This document shows, in pieces, positions 51,731 through 60,274 of a stretch of DNA of 64,000 nucleotides (position 1 is its first letter; the number at the start of each line of letters is the position of its first letter). The DNA is taken from NCBI GenBank assembly GCA_903912525.1, contig CAIWHK010000065.1, positions 124,001-188,000 on the forward strand, read 5' to 3'. The translations under genes were made by a program, and so were the position numbers. The stretch is from an uncultured bacterium (lineage in GTDB: Bacteria; Krumholzibacteriota; Krumholzibacteriia; LZORAL124-64-63). The notes beneath the pieces are model-generated. The model was not told the DNA's origin. It made no database searches and saw nothing but the letters and a program-made list of their open reading frames with translations.

Positions 51731-52803
51731 ATTCCTGCCGTCTGCCCGACTTGCGCCGGCCCAATTTGCGCCTGCCCAATTTGCGCCGGCGCAACTGTGC
51801 CGGCGCTCTCGTGTGCATGGCGATGGCACCGACTGCAGAGCGTGACCAGGTTCTCAGGCTTGTTCGACCCGCCCTGTGCGCGCGGCGTGAGGTGGTGGAC
51901 TTCCAGGAACCGCGTCGATCGGCATCCTGGTGACGCGCAGCGATGGCGATCGCGGGCGAGCACCGCGGCGCGCACCTTCGGGGGGATGGTGGATTTGTTC
52001 ACCCCGCCTGCGCGGCGCACCCGCGCGTCACACGCTGCCGCCGCCACTTGCGCCGGCGCAAGTGGGAGCTCGCCCCGCTGCGTGACCGCCGCCGCGGTGC
52101 TGCAATCGGGGCACTGGTGGATGACGATCTGCGTGGCGGGTCCCGCGTTCGCGGCGCTGTCGGCGCCGACGACCAGCGCCTCGAGTCCCGCCAGCACGGC
52201 TTCCAACCGGTCGGCGCCGTTCGCCAGCAGCCCCAGCTTGTGGGCCTTCTCGAGCAGCGCCTCGAACCGCGCCACCTGCAGGCCATCGCCCCGCAGGGTG
52301 ATGGTGGCGGGCAGGGGTTCGCGCGGCGCCGCTGCGGGCTCCGCGAACAGCGACCCCGCCGACGCCGACGGCGCTGCGACGGACTTGCGCCGGCGCAACT
52401 GCGTCACCGCGTGCGCCAGTTCGCGCCGCCCCGTGGTCGCGGCTTTGGCGACCCAAGCTGCCTGCGTGGCGGGTGTCGCCACCCGGGCCACCTGCTGCGC
52501 CTTGGTCCAGCCGAGCTGTCCCGACACCACGGCCTCCTTCAGGGCGGGCAGGCGTTCGAGGTCATCGGCCAGCCGCTTGAACTGCCAGTAGCGGTTGTCG
52601 GTGAAGCCGAGCGCCCCGGTTGCATACAGCTGGAGCGAGGCGAAGCCCAGCCCCCGGTACAGCTCGCGCCGCTGGACCTCGGCGAACCAGAGCACGGCGC
52701 ACTCGCGGGCGCGGTCGCAGACGTCCAGCGCCTGGCGCAGGGCGGCGTCGACCTGGGGAGCGGGCAGGCCGGGGGTGAAGGCGGTCAGCGTCATGGCGGT
52801 CAT
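51727..52803 (-). CDS. HNH endonuclease, carries palindrome copies inside its coding sequence
   Basis: A 358-residue protein; ATG 52803 (minus strand) has GAGG 5 bases upstream, with a promoter at 52852-52880. The N-terminal helical region (about residues 15-140; REL--GLGFASLQLYATGAL, LPALKEAVVSGQLGWTKAQ, ATPATQAAWVAKAATTGRRE) is that of the DUF222-like/13E12 HNH group. A central CPDC zinc-binding motif and CDARV follow. The nuclease domain (about 285-340) has KVRAAVLARDRHRCASPGCR, EVHHLTPRAQGGSNKPEN and LVTLCSRCHRHAHE: the HH, N and H of the beta-beta-alpha metal site plus structural Cys. Catalytic residues are intact. The gene contains two internal palindrome copies, in different frames (52045 encodes LAPAQV, 52383 encodes LRRRKS), and a cluster at its 3-prime end encoding repeated AQIG. 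Target DNA unknown. Confidence 0.9.
   Translation of the reverse strand: MTAMTLTAFTPGLPAPQVDAALRQALDVCDRARECAVLWFAEVQRRELYRGLGFASLQLYATGALGFTDNRYWQFKRLADDLERLPALKEAVVSGQLGWTKAQQVARVATPATQAAWVAKAATTGRRELAHAVTQLRRRKSVAAPSASAGSLFAEPAAAPREPLPATITLRGDGLQVARFEALLEKAHKLGLLANGADRLEAVLAGLEALVVGADSAANAGPATQIVIHQCPDCSTAAAVTQRGELPLAPAQVAAAACDARVRRAGGVNKSTIPPKVRAAVLARDRHRCASPGCRSTRFLEVHHLTPRAQGGSNKPENLVTLCSRCHRHAHESAGTVAPAQIGQAQIGPAQVGQTAGI
51749..51807. repeat. Cluster of three degenerate palindrome units at the HNH gene 3-prime end
   Basis: Units ACTTGCGCCGGCCCAA (51749-51764), TTTGCGCCTGCCCAA (51765-51779) and TTTGCGCCGGCGCAACT (51780-51796), then GTGCCGGCGC. Spacing is about 15 bases, so in the HNH reading frame they give a repeated AQIG/AQVG peptide at the C-terminus. 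Confidence 0.8.
52045..52064. repeat. Perfect 20-bp palindrome inside the HNH gene
   Basis: CACTTGCGCCGGCGCAAGTG, a perfect palindrome and the best copy of the dispersed family in this window. It lies within the coding sequence between the zinc motif and the nuclease domain. Confidence 0.92.
52383..52400. repeat. Palindrome copy inside the HNH gene
   Basis: ACTTGCGCCGGCGCAACT, one mismatch from a perfect palindrome, in the middle of the HNH coding sequence and read in a different frame from the copy at 52045. Confidence 0.88.
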
Positions 52804-52851
52804 GGTGGCCTCGGTTTCCGGGAGGAATTTGAGGTCGAAATTGATGGCGTA

Positions 52852-52880
52852 AAGATAGCGAAAATAATCGGCAACCGCAA
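52852..52880 (-). promoter_or_regulatory. Sigma-70-type promoter of the HNH gene
   Basis: Read on the minus strand: TTGCGG (52880-52875), 17-base AT-rich spacer, TATCTT (52857-52852). The surrounding 120 bases are much richer in A and T than the rest of the window. Leader about 40 bases. Confidence 0.5.
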
Positions 52881-52975
52881 GGGAAATATAGTCATTAATT
52901 GAATCGCGTACCGTATACCGAACACCGGACGGGGAGTGGCTGACCGGGGGCGACGGCATGGGATGAGGGTCGTGT

Positions 52976-53025
52976 CAGCGCCCGACTTGCGCCGCCGCAA
53001 GTGGCTCGTGCGACGGCCGGCGCTG
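52976..53025. repeat. Composite palindrome upstream of the HNH gene
   Basis: Inner near-palindrome ACTTGCGCCGCCGCAAGT (52985-53002; central mismatch) within an outer inverted repeat CAGCGCC (52976-52982) / GGCGCTG (53019-53025). Same two-layer plan as the copy at 35051-35107. Confidence 0.75.
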
Positions 53026-53123
53026 CTGGCCGGTTCAGGTTGCCGCAGCAACTGGCCGGTACCATCGGCCGGCGCGGCTGGCCCGCACGACGACCCACCC
53101 CCGCCCCACTCCCGCCCTACCAC

Positions 53124-54467
53124 TCAACCCCGCGCCGCCGCCCCCGCCGCCCCGCCAACCCGCCCCGTCCTCTTCATCCACCGCCAAAGCGCGACCGAAG
53201 AAATCGACGACGCCACGAACAACCCGAACGCCAGCCAGAACACCGCGCGCAATCCCCACAGTTCAAACACCGCATAGCCGACCAAGGGGCCGATGGTGCC
53301 GCGGATGCCGACCATCGCCACGTGGATGCCCTGGTAGTAGCCGCCCTGGCCGGGAGGGGCGAAGGCCATGCTGCCGACGTTCCAGGTGATGTTCACGCCG
53401 GCCATGCCGACGGTGTAGATGGCGAACGCGAGGTAGACCAGCGGCAGGGCGTGGCCGATGCCGGCGACGCCCGCGGCATCCAGGGCCACGGGGTAGAAGG
53501 CCAGCATGAAGAAGGCGACCGCGCTCAGGCGGATGGCATGGTAGCGGTCCATGACGCGGCCCATCAGCGGGCCCAGCAGGGCGACGCCGACCTGGCCGAT
53601 CAGGACGCGGGCGGTGGAGATCTCGTGGTAGCTCAGCTTGAGCTGCTCGGTCAGGAAGACCGGGACGACCGGGGCCAGGCACATGAAGGCGGCGCCGTAG
53701 GTCATGAAGTTGATCTCGAACCAGTTGAAGGCGCGGTCCTCGCGGTAGATGCGCATCGCATCGGCAAAGGGGCGGGCCAGGCCGCGCCAGATGCGGCCGG
53801 GCAGGAACGGGCCGACCGCGCGGTAGGGCAGCGGGAAGGGGACGCGCAGGCGGAACGGCGTCGGGTCGGGCGTGGTGCCCTCGGGGACGGGAGCGCGCGA
53901 CAAAAGGAACAGGTAGAAAAACCCGCACACGCCGAGCGCCGCGTAGACGTAGCGGAACAGGTCCGCGTCGCGGTCGAGGATCCAGCCCAGGCCCAGGCTC
54001 GCCGCGACCGCGACGCCGTTCTGGATGCCGGTGGCCAGGCCGAAGTAGCGGCCCCGCAGCGAAGGGCGGAAGTTCTGCTCGAAGATGTTGTTCTGCGCCG
54101 GGTAGACCATCGCGGAGAAGAAGTAGACCACCGCCAGCAACAGCGACATCTGCACGGCCGTGTGCACGAACAACGTCAGCACCATCACGAGGCGGCCCAT
54201 GATGCCGGCCCAGACCAGATAGGTGCGGCGCTGGCCGCGCGTGGCCAGCAGGTGGCCCCAGTAGAGCGCCAGGAACATGCCGAGGTTGTCGAGCATCGCC
54301 GACAGCGTGATCAGGCCGGTGGAGGCGTGCAGGCTCTTGGCCAGGACGTAGGGGATCAGCAGGTAGCCTGCCCACCACAGTCCCTGGAGGACTGCGGCGG
54401 GCAGGAACAGGCGCAGCGTGGCGCGCTCGAGCGGCGTGGGGGCGACGGACCCGCCGCGAAACGTCAC
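53124..54467 (-). CDS. Major facilitator superfamily transporter
   Basis: A 447-residue inner membrane protein with 12 predicted helices. The start is taken as GTG 54467 (minus strand), which overlaps the stop of the upstream penicillin-binding protein gene (GTGA); no clear ribosome site, so translational coupling is likely. Hydrophobic segments include AVLQGLWWAGYLLIPYVLA, SLLLAVVYFFSAMVYPAQN and FWLAFGLFVASSISSVALW, and the loop MGRVMDRYHAIRLSAVAFF fits the cytoplasmic loop between helices in the second half. Substrate unknown; coupling to a cell wall synthase could suggest an envelope precursor, but this is speculation. The C-terminus is Gly/Ala/Arg-rich. Confidence 0.85.
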   Translation of the reverse strand: MTFRGGSVAPTPLERATLRLFLPAAVLQGLWWAGYLLIPYVLAKSLHASTGLITLSAMLDNLGMFLALYWGHLLATRGQRRTYLVWAGIMGRLVMVLTLFVHTAVQMSLLLAVVYFFSAMVYPAQNNIFEQNFRPSLRGRYFGLATGIQNGVAVAASLGLGWILDRDADLFRYVYAALGVCGFFYLFLLSRAPVPEGTTPDPTPFRLRVPFPLPYRAVGPFLPGRIWRGLARPFADAMRIYREDRAFNWFEINFMTYGAAFMCLAPVVPVFLTEQLKLSYHEISTARVLIGQVGVALLGPLMGRVMDRYHAIRLSAVAFFMLAFYPVALDAAGVAGIGHALPLVYLAFAIYTVGMAGVNITWNVGSMAFAPPGQGGYYQGIHVAMVGIRGTIGPLVGYAVFELWGLRAVFWLAFGLFVASSISSVALWRWMKRTGRVGGAAGAAARG

Positions 54468-57400
54468 TGCGGGGCCGGCGTGCCGGGCGGCAGCGAATCG
54501 GTCGGCGCCGACTCGGACGGCACCAACTGGGGCACCGTCTCGCGCACCACGACCGACGAGTCCTCGTCGGCCGGGGCCGGCACCGGCACCGGCACCGGGG
54601 CCGTCGGCGACGGCGACAGCACGAGTTCCTCCAGTTCGGGCTCGAGCATCCCCAGGATGGCCACCGGCAGCGAGCTGGTGAAGCCGTAGTTGTCGGCGGC
54701 CTCGCCCGGGACATACGCCGTCAGCACGCCGTAGAACCGGTCGCCGATCAGGAAGGCGAACGTGGACGTGCGGTTGATGGCCGTCGAGCTGATCTCGTTG
54801 CCGCGCGAATCGTACGCGGTGGAGCGGTTGTCGCCGGTGCCGGTCTTGCCGCCGACGGAGATGGGCGTGCCGTCGGGGGCCTTGAAGGCGCCCTTCAGGC
54901 GCACCGCGGTGCCGCCCTCGACGATGCCGATCAGCTCGGGGCGGATGGCGCGGGCGATCTCCGGGCGCAGCACCCGCTCGCCGGTCGACGGGGCGCGCGC
55001 CAGACGCGTCTCGTAGGGCGTGCCGGCGCCGAAGGTCATGCTCTCGATGCGCGTGGCCGGGTAGCGCACGCCGCCGTTGACGATGATGCCCACCAGCTCG
55101 GCCAGCGCCGCCGGGCGGTCGGCCGAGCTGCCGATCGCCGTCGCGTACGACGGCACCAGCGATTCGAACGGGTAGCCCAGGCGCTTCCAGCGCGCGTGGA
55201 TGCCGGTGAACGCGTCGACTTCCATCAGCGACTGGATACGGAAGTCCTGGCGCTGCTTGTGGCGCACTGTGAAGAGCCACGAGTAGGCGTCCTGCCGCTC
55301 TTGCACGCTGGCCTTGACGGCGTCCGAGCGCGAGGCGCCCGGGTGCGCGCGCAGGTAGCCGATCAGCCACAATTCGAGCGGGTGCACGCGGCAGATGTAG
55401 GCGCGGTCCGCCAGCGACCACTTGTCTGCGGCGTAGCGGTCGTAGAGTTCCTCGAGCGCGCCGTCGGACAGCCGCGAGCCCGGCAGGTGCGAGCGCATGA
55501 ACTCGACGAACTCCTCCTTGCCGGCGTCGGGCTCGACGGTGCGGTGCACCACGGCCAGCTTGGCGGGCGAACGCGACATGTTGTCCAGCAGGACCTCGAG
55601 CGCCTCGTCCGCCGGCAGTTCCTTGTACTTCTTGTAGAACTTGTTGAGGAAAACCTGGCCTTCCTTGTCGGCGAAGCGCTGCAGGTATTCCAGGCGGCGC
55701 GGGTCGTCCTTGTCCGCGAGCAGTTCGGGCAGGTTCTCGTGGCTCGCCAGCTCGTAGCGGACGATGTCGCGCATCATGCGGATGAAGACCAGGTTCACCG
55801 AGCGGCGCAGGGCCTCGCGTACGGTGAGCACCTTGCCGTTGTCCAAAGGCTCGAAGTTCGCGAAGCGGTGCACGCCGCCGCCGGTGAAGAACGACTCGTC
55901 CGGGCTGGCCGAGTACGGGCGGTTCAGCGCCGCGTCCAGCACCGCCGTCAGCGAGGTGTCGCCGCCGGCCGCGAAGTAGTCGACGGCCCAGCGCGTCAGC
56001 TTGTCCGAGGGGGCCACCGTCACCGCGCGCAGCGAGTCGGGGTTGGTCAGCTTCGCCTGCAGTTCGCCGATGCACTCGAGGTAGGTGACCAGCGTGCGCA
56101 GCTTGGCGGTCGAGCCCAGCTCGAGCTTGACGCCCTCGTTGATGTTCAGCGGCTGGTTGTAGTTGTCCACCTGCACGCGCATCAGGTCGGCGTCGCCGAC
56201 GTGCTCGTACAGCGTGAAGCTGTAGATGACCTTGCGCGGGTCGCCGCGCTCGAGCAGGCGGAAGCCGCGCAGCCCGTGGGCGTCCAGGAACGCCGTGTCG
56301 CCCATCCGCGACAGCACCTTGGTGACGCCCTCCTGGGCCTTGCGGTCCAGCGTCGTGTGAACGATCAGGTCGAGGCGGTCGAGGTCGTACAGTTGCGGCA
56401 CGTCGAGCATCGTCAGCAGGCGCGGGCGCACCGCGTTGGCCGACTTGCGCTCGATATAGTCGGTGTGGAACTTGCCCGGGTCGGTCGGCTTCAGCACCAG
56501 CTTCTGCTCGAGCGCCGCCTTCATCAGTTCCTCGGGGATGACCTTCTCGCGACCGAGCACGTTCAGGAACTCGTTCGTGCGCGATTCCAGCGCGTCACGC
56601 TTGGGGTCGAGGTAGTAGGCGGGCCGGCGCTGCGCCAGCAGCAGGCTGACGACCTGCTTGTAGGCCAGGGCGCGCGCCTTCAGGTCCGGCTGGCCGCCCT
56701 CGGCGGGCGCCAGCAGGCGGTTGACCTCGTCGAAGTCGGCGCCGTACCACGCCTCGAGGCCGTCACCGACGCCGATGACCTCGCCGTGGCCGCGCACCGC
56801 GCCCAGCGGCAGCGAATTGATGTACTCGGTGACGATGCGCTGGCGCGACTCCATCGTCTCCTCGCCGTGCAGGTAGGCGCGCAGCGAGGCGGAGGCGACC
56901 TGGCGGAACTTCTCGCTCGGCGACGACGTACGGCCCTCGTTCGAGTGGCGGTACTTCTCCATCTGGGTGGCCAGCGTGCTGCCGCCGGTCACGCGCTTCT
57001 CGGGATCCAGCTGGTGGATGCCCAACTGCAGGATCGAACGCGCCAACCGGTCCCACTCGACGGCGGGGTTGCGGTACGGGTAGGTCGGGTCGAGAAGTTC
57101 GCGGTTCTCGATGAACAGCAGCGATTGCACCGTGAGATCGGGCAGCGACTCGAAGTTGGCATACGTGCGCACGGGGCGACGCGCATCGTACATGGGCTCG
57201 TTGTCGCCGGCCATCAGCAGCAGGCCGGCGCGCGTCTTCTCCCAGTACGTGGGGAACAGGCCGCGGTCGGCGACCTCGAGCATGCGCTCGGACCACTGTG
57301 CCTGGCCCTCGACCGTGAAGCCGCGCGCAGTAGCCCGTTCGGTGAACTCGGGGATGCGCACGTACCCGTGGCGCACGTCGTAGGGGCCGCCGTCGGGGAA

Positions 57401-57607
57401 GTGGATCTCCTGGCTGGGCCCGGGCTCGACGTCCCAGGTCATTTCCTGCGCCAGGCGACTGATGTGGCGGGCCTGCTCGCGGGATGTTTTCATCTCGCGG
57501 GCGACGAAGATGACCGAGGCGATCACCGACAGGATGGCGACGCCGATGACAAGGCGTCCGATGAGACCCGGCTTCCAGTCGAAGCGGGTGCGCGGAAGGC
57601 TGACCAC
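54464..57607 (-). CDS. Bifunctional penicillin-binding protein (GT51 transglycosylase plus transpeptidase)
   Basis: A 1047-residue murein synthase. GTG 57607 (minus strand) has AGAGGAG 4 bases upstream. One membrane anchor (about residues 15-35) precedes a GT51 domain with catalytic Glu167 in FIENREL and GGSTLATQ (208-215), plus RIVTEYINSLPLG. The transpeptidase domain has SxxK as STAK (499-502), SxN as SVN (603-605) and KTG at 921-923 (GGKTGTGD). The distance SxN to KTG, over 300 residues, is far longer than in standard class A enzymes, so an extra domain is inserted (EEFVEFMRSHLPG, AYICRVHPLELWLIGY). The C-terminal tail is Pro/Val/Ser-rich. Divergent from mtgA. Confidence 0.92.
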   Translation of the reverse strand: MVSLPRTRFDWKPGLIGRLVIGVAILSVIASVIFVAREMKTSREQARHISRLAQEMTWDVEPGPSQEIHFPDGGPYDVRHGYVRIPEFTERATARGFTVEGQAQWSERMLEVADRGLFPTYWEKTRAGLLLMAGDNEPMYDARRPVRTYANFESLPDLTVQSLLFIENRELLDPTYPYRNPAVEWDRLARSILQLGIHQLDPEKRVTGGSTLATQMEKYRHSNEGRTSSPSEKFRQVASASLRAYLHGEETMESRQRIVTEYINSLPLGAVRGHGEVIGVGDGLEAWYGADFDEVNRLLAPAEGGQPDLKARALAYKQVVSLLLAQRRPAYYLDPKRDALESRTNEFLNVLGREKVIPEELMKAALEQKLVLKPTDPGKFHTDYIERKSANAVRPRLLTMLDVPQLYDLDRLDLIVHTTLDRKAQEGVTKVLSRMGDTAFLDAHGLRGFRLLERGDPRKVIYSFTLYEHVGDADLMRVQVDNYNQPLNINEGVKLELGSTAKLRTLVTYLECIGELQAKLTNPDSLRAVTVAPSDKLTRWAVDYFAAGGDTSLTAVLDAALNRPYSASPDESFFTGGGVHRFANFEPLDNGKVLTVREALRRSVNLVFIRMMRDIVRYELASHENLPELLADKDDPRRLEYLQRFADKEGQVFLNKFYKKYKELPADEALEVLLDNMSRSPAKLAVVHRTVEPDAGKEEFVEFMRSHLPGSRLSDGALEELYDRYAADKWSLADRAYICRVHPLELWLIGYLRAHPGASRSDAVKASVQERQDAYSWLFTVRHKQRQDFRIQSLMEVDAFTGIHARWKRLGYPFESLVPSYATAIGSSADRPAALAELVGIIVNGGVRYPATRIESMTFGAGTPYETRLARAPSTGERVLRPEIARAIRPELIGIVEGGTAVRLKGAFKAPDGTPISVGGKTGTGDNRSTAYDSRGNEISSTAINRTSTFAFLIGDRFYGVLTAYVPGEAADNYGFTSSLPVAILGMLEPELEELVLSPSPTAPVPVPVPAPADEDSSVVVRETVPQLVPSESAPTDSLPPGTPAPQ

Positions 57608-57664
57608 GGAGCTCCTCTCCAAACGTACCGGAACAGGGCGATTCCGACGCCGATCCAACAACGG

Positions 57665-57694
57665 AGTATACTGCGTTCGCGTCAAGAGTGTTAA
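57665..57694 (-). promoter_or_regulatory. Sigma-70-type promoter of the penicillin-binding protein gene
   Basis: Minus strand TTAACA (57694-57689), 18-base spacer, TATACT (57670-57665). The -10 lies in the palindrome AGTATACT, in the 108-base divergent gap. Confidence 0.5.
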
Positions 57695-57715
57695 CGTCGA
57701 TCGGCAGGAAGGCCC

Positions 57716-58474
57716 ATGGATTCGACCGCCGACACACCGACTAAAGGACAACCGCATCGACGGCTCCGCCGCCTGTGGCGGGCCGCCTGGCGCCTGTGCC
57801 TGGCGGCCGTGGCGGCGTCCGTGCTGGCGGTGGTGGTGTTCCGGTTCGTGCCGCCCCCGGTCTCGGGGGTGATGGCCGAGCGGGTGGTCGACGCCCGGCT
57901 CCACGGCCGGCCGTTCCGGCTGGACTACCGGTGGGTCCCGCGGCGGGACATCGCCCCGGCCCTGCCGCTGGCGGTCATCGCCGCCGAGGACCAGCGCTTC
58001 TTCCTGCACCACGGCTGGGACCGCGAGGCCATCCGCGACGCCATGGAGGAGGCCGAGCGCGGCCGCCGCCTGCGCGGCGCGTCGACCATCAGCCAGCAGA
58101 CGGCCAAGAACCTGTTCCTGTGGACGGGCCGCAGCTGGGTGCGCAAGGGGCTGGAGACCTGGTACACGTTCTGGATCGAGCTGCTCTGGCCGAAGGAGCG
58201 TATCCTGGAGGTGTACGTGAACATCGCCGAGTGGGACGACGGCGTCTTTGGCGCGGGCGCGGCCTGCCGCAAGCACTTCGGCGCGGCGCCGGGCAACCTC
58301 GACCGCGCGCAGGCCGCCCGCCTGGCGGCCGTCTTGCCGAACCCGCGGAAGATGGACGCCGGCCGGCCTTCCGACTATGTGAAACGCCGCCAGGGCGAGA
58401 TCCTGGCGCAGATGAACCACCTCGAAGGCTCGCCGTTCACGGCGCCCCTGAGGAACTGGCGCGGCCGGCCCTGA
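57716..58474 (+). CDS. mtgA: Monofunctional peptidoglycan transglycosylase
   Basis: A 252-residue inner-membrane GT51 enzyme that polymerises lipid II into glycan strands. ATG 57716 follows GGAAGG. Membrane helix at about residues 25-45, then the GT51 motifs: AAEDQRFFLHHG with catalytic Glu91, RRLRGASTISQQTAKNLFLW (second catalytic Glu region replaced by the usual S-T-I-S-Q-Q-x-A-K-N motif), RSWVRKGLETWYTFWIELLW, KERILEVYVNIAEWDDGVFG and GAAPGNLDRAQAARLAAVLP. No transpeptidase domain. It is transcribed away from the bifunctional PBP, so this locus concentrates two glycosyltransferases. Confidence 0.95.
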   Translation: MDSTADTPTKGQPHRRLRRLWRAAWRLCLAAVAASVLAVVVFRFVPPPVSGVMAERVVDARLHGRPFRLDYRWVPRRDIAPALPLAVIAAEDQRFFLHHGWDREAIRDAMEEAERGRRLRGASTISQQTAKNLFLWTGRSWVRKGLETWYTFWIELLWPKERILEVYVNIAEWDDGVFGAGAACRKHFGAAPGNLDRAQAARLAAVLPNPRKMDAGRPSDYVKRRQGEILAQMNHLEGSPFTAPLRNWRGRP

Positions 58475-58500
58475 GCCGCCGCAGGCCACCAAGGACCGAC

Positions 58501-59712
58501 GTGCGCTCCTACCTGACCCTGCCCCGGGCCGTCCACATCCTGTGCGCCGGCATCCTGGTCAACCGGGCCGGCACCCTGCTGGTGCCGTTCCTGACGTTGT
58601 ACCTGCGCGGCAAGCTGGGGCTGGGTATCGAGAGCGCCACGCGCCTCATGGGCGCCTATGGGGCGGGCGCGCTGGTGGCGGCCATCGTGGGCGGGCAGCT
58701 GGCCGACCGTTTCGGCCGCAAGCGGGTGATGGTCGGCAGCCTGGCCGGCGGCGCTGTCGTGTTGTGGATCTTCCCGCTGCTGGATTCCGACTGGCTGGTG
58801 GCGTTGGGCCTGTTCGTGTTCGCGATGGTCGGCGAGATGTACCGCCCGGCCACGCAGGCGATGATCGCCGACCTGGTCGAGCCGGAACGCCGGCCGCAGG
58901 CCTTCGCGATGATCTACGTGGCGATCAACCTGGGCTTCACGATCGCGCCGATCGTCGGCGGCCTGCTGGCGGCGACCCATTTCCTGTGGCTGTGCCGCAT
59001 CGACGCGCTGACCGGGGCGGCGTTCGCGGTGATCATCCTGCTGTTCGTGCGCGAGACGCGGCCGGGCGACGCCGAGGCCGGCGAGGTCGAGCACATCTCC
59101 TGGCGGCGCGCGCTCGGCGTGATCACCCGCGACCGCACCATGCTCGCCTTCTGCGCCTGCACGCTGCTGCTGGGATTGTCCTTTATGCAGGTGGCCTCGA
59201 CGTTTCCGCTGTTCCTGGAGCAGCTGGGCATCGGGGCGAAGGACTACGGGCGCATCCTGGCGGTCAACGGCCTGATGATCACGTTCCTGCAGCTGCCGTT
59301 CTCGTCGCTGGCCACGCGCTGGCGGCGCGACCGGATGATGATCGCCTCGGGCATCGTCCTGGGCGGCGGCTTCTTCCTGAACGCCTTCGCCCACACGCCG
59401 CTGCAGTTCGCGCTGGTGGTCGTCGTCTGGACCAGCGGCGAGATGCTCAACGCGGTGTTCGCGCCGACCATCGTCTCGGAACTGGCGCCGGTCGCCATGC
59501 GCGGCCGCTACATGGGGGCGCTGACGATGTGCTACTCGAGTGCGGCGCTGTTCGGCGCGCCGCTGGGCGGCCTGGTGCTGGCCCGCGCCGGCGGCCAGGC
59601 CCTGTGGATGGCCGTGTTCGGGCTGGGCCTGGGCGCGGCGGGATTCGCGGCGCTGGCGGGGCCGGGCATCCGCCGGCGGACCGGGGCCGGGGCGCCTTCG
59701 GCGAGCGCCTGA
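58501..59712 (+). CDS. MFS transporter, DHA1-like
   Basis: A 403-residue 12-helix transporter starting at GTG 58501, with AAGGA 6 bases upstream, 26 bases after mtgA. The first cytoplasmic loop carries the MFS signature GGQLADRFGRKRVMVGS (about residues 61-77), and the segment LFVFAMVGEMYRPATQAMIADL is typical of drug/proton antiporters of the MdtH/MFS_1 group. A likely drug or metabolite exporter; the substrate cannot be inferred. Probably co-transcribed with mtgA. Confidence 0.9.
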   Translation: MRSYLTLPRAVHILCAGILVNRAGTLLVPFLTLYLRGKLGLGIESATRLMGAYGAGALVAAIVGGQLADRFGRKRVMVGSLAGGAVVLWIFPLLDSDWLVALGLFVFAMVGEMYRPATQAMIADLVEPERRPQAFAMIYVAINLGFTIAPIVGGLLAATHFLWLCRIDALTGAAFAVIILLFVRETRPGDAEAGEVEHISWRRALGVITRDRTMLAFCACTLLLGLSFMQVASTFPLFLEQLGIGAKDYGRILAVNGLMITFLQLPFSSLATRWRRDRMMIASGIVLGGGFFLNAFAHTPLQFALVVVVWTSGEMLNAVFAPTIVSELAPVAMRGRYMGALTMCYSSAALFGAPLGGLVLARAGGQALWMAVFGLGLGAAGFAALAGPGIRRRTGAGAPSASA

Positions 59713-59766
59713 GGAAAAGGCCATGACGTTGGTGGGTCATCAGTTGCGGAAATCGCTGTGGAAAAT

Positions 59767-59795
59767 TTGACAGGTTGTGAGATGGCCCGTACATT
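59767..59795 (+). promoter_or_regulatory. Sigma-70-type promoter of the nickel transport operon
   Basis: Consensus TTGACA (59767-59772), 17-base spacer, TACATT (59790-59795), about 48 bases before the GTG at 59843. Confidence 0.65.
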
Positions 59796-59842
59796 CCGGA
59801 TGTGCGGACGAAACATTGAGATCCGGCTGCCGGGAGAACGTC

Positions 59843-60247
59843 GTGCGCTGCGGTACCTGCCTCGCCCTTCTGATCGCACTGCTTGTCCCCGGGCTGGCCC
59901 ATGGCCGCGGCCTGTGGGTCGAGATCGCCGCGGGCCCCACGACGACCATCACCGCCACCTTCGGCGCCGGCGAACCGCTGGCCGACGCCGCGTTCTCCGT
60001 GCTGCCCCCGGGCGCCGACAAGCCGGCCCAGTCGGGCGCCACCGACAAGAACGGCCGCCTCTCCTTCAAGCCCGACCGCACCGGTACCTGGCGTGTCCGG
60101 TTGTCGGATGTTGACGGCCAGGGCGCGACCGTGACGGTGGACATCGACCGCCGCGCGCTCTCGTCCCCGCAGCCGGTGCGGGCCGAGGCCCACTTCGACA
60201 AGGAAGACGAGCCGGCGACGCGCGCCAGCCTGCGCGATGATGCCTGA
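59843..60247 (+). CDS. Periplasmic accessory protein of the nickel importer (NikK/DUF4198-like)
   Basis: A 134-residue exported protein. GTG 59843 has GGGAGAA upstream and yields a signal peptide (CLALLIALLVPGLA) cut before HGRGLWVEI, leaving an N-terminal His-Gly. The mature part is one beta-sandwich (PTTTITATFGAGEPLADAAF, TDKNGRLSFKPDRTGTWRVRL) like DUF4198/carboxypeptidase-regulatory domains found beside CbiMQO-type nickel transporters (NikK). It is similar in plan to the next protein. Substrate delivery to the transporter is inferred from gene context. Confidence 0.7.
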   Translation: MRCGTCLALLIALLVPGLAHGRGLWVEIAAGPTTTITATFGAGEPLADAAFSVLPPGADKPAQSGATDKNGRLSFKPDRTGTWRVRLSDVDGQGATVTVDIDRRALSSPQPVRAEAHFDKEDEPATRASLRDDA

Positions 60248-60274
60248 TTCCTGGCCTGATTCCCGCCCACCTGT

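Larger units (their letters stand above)
52804..53123. other. 320-base intergenic region between HNH and MFS genes
   Basis: Holds the AT-rich HNH promoter (52804-52920), one composite palindrome (52976-53025) and a C-rich low-complexity stretch (about 53090-53165) that is partly inside the end of the MFS gene on the minus strand. No coding sequence is convincing here. Confidence 0.6.

Noticed and set aside
51749-52064. Palindromes read as a CRISPR array
   Set aside because: Copies are short, irregularly spaced and partly coding; there are no uniform spacers and no cas genes.
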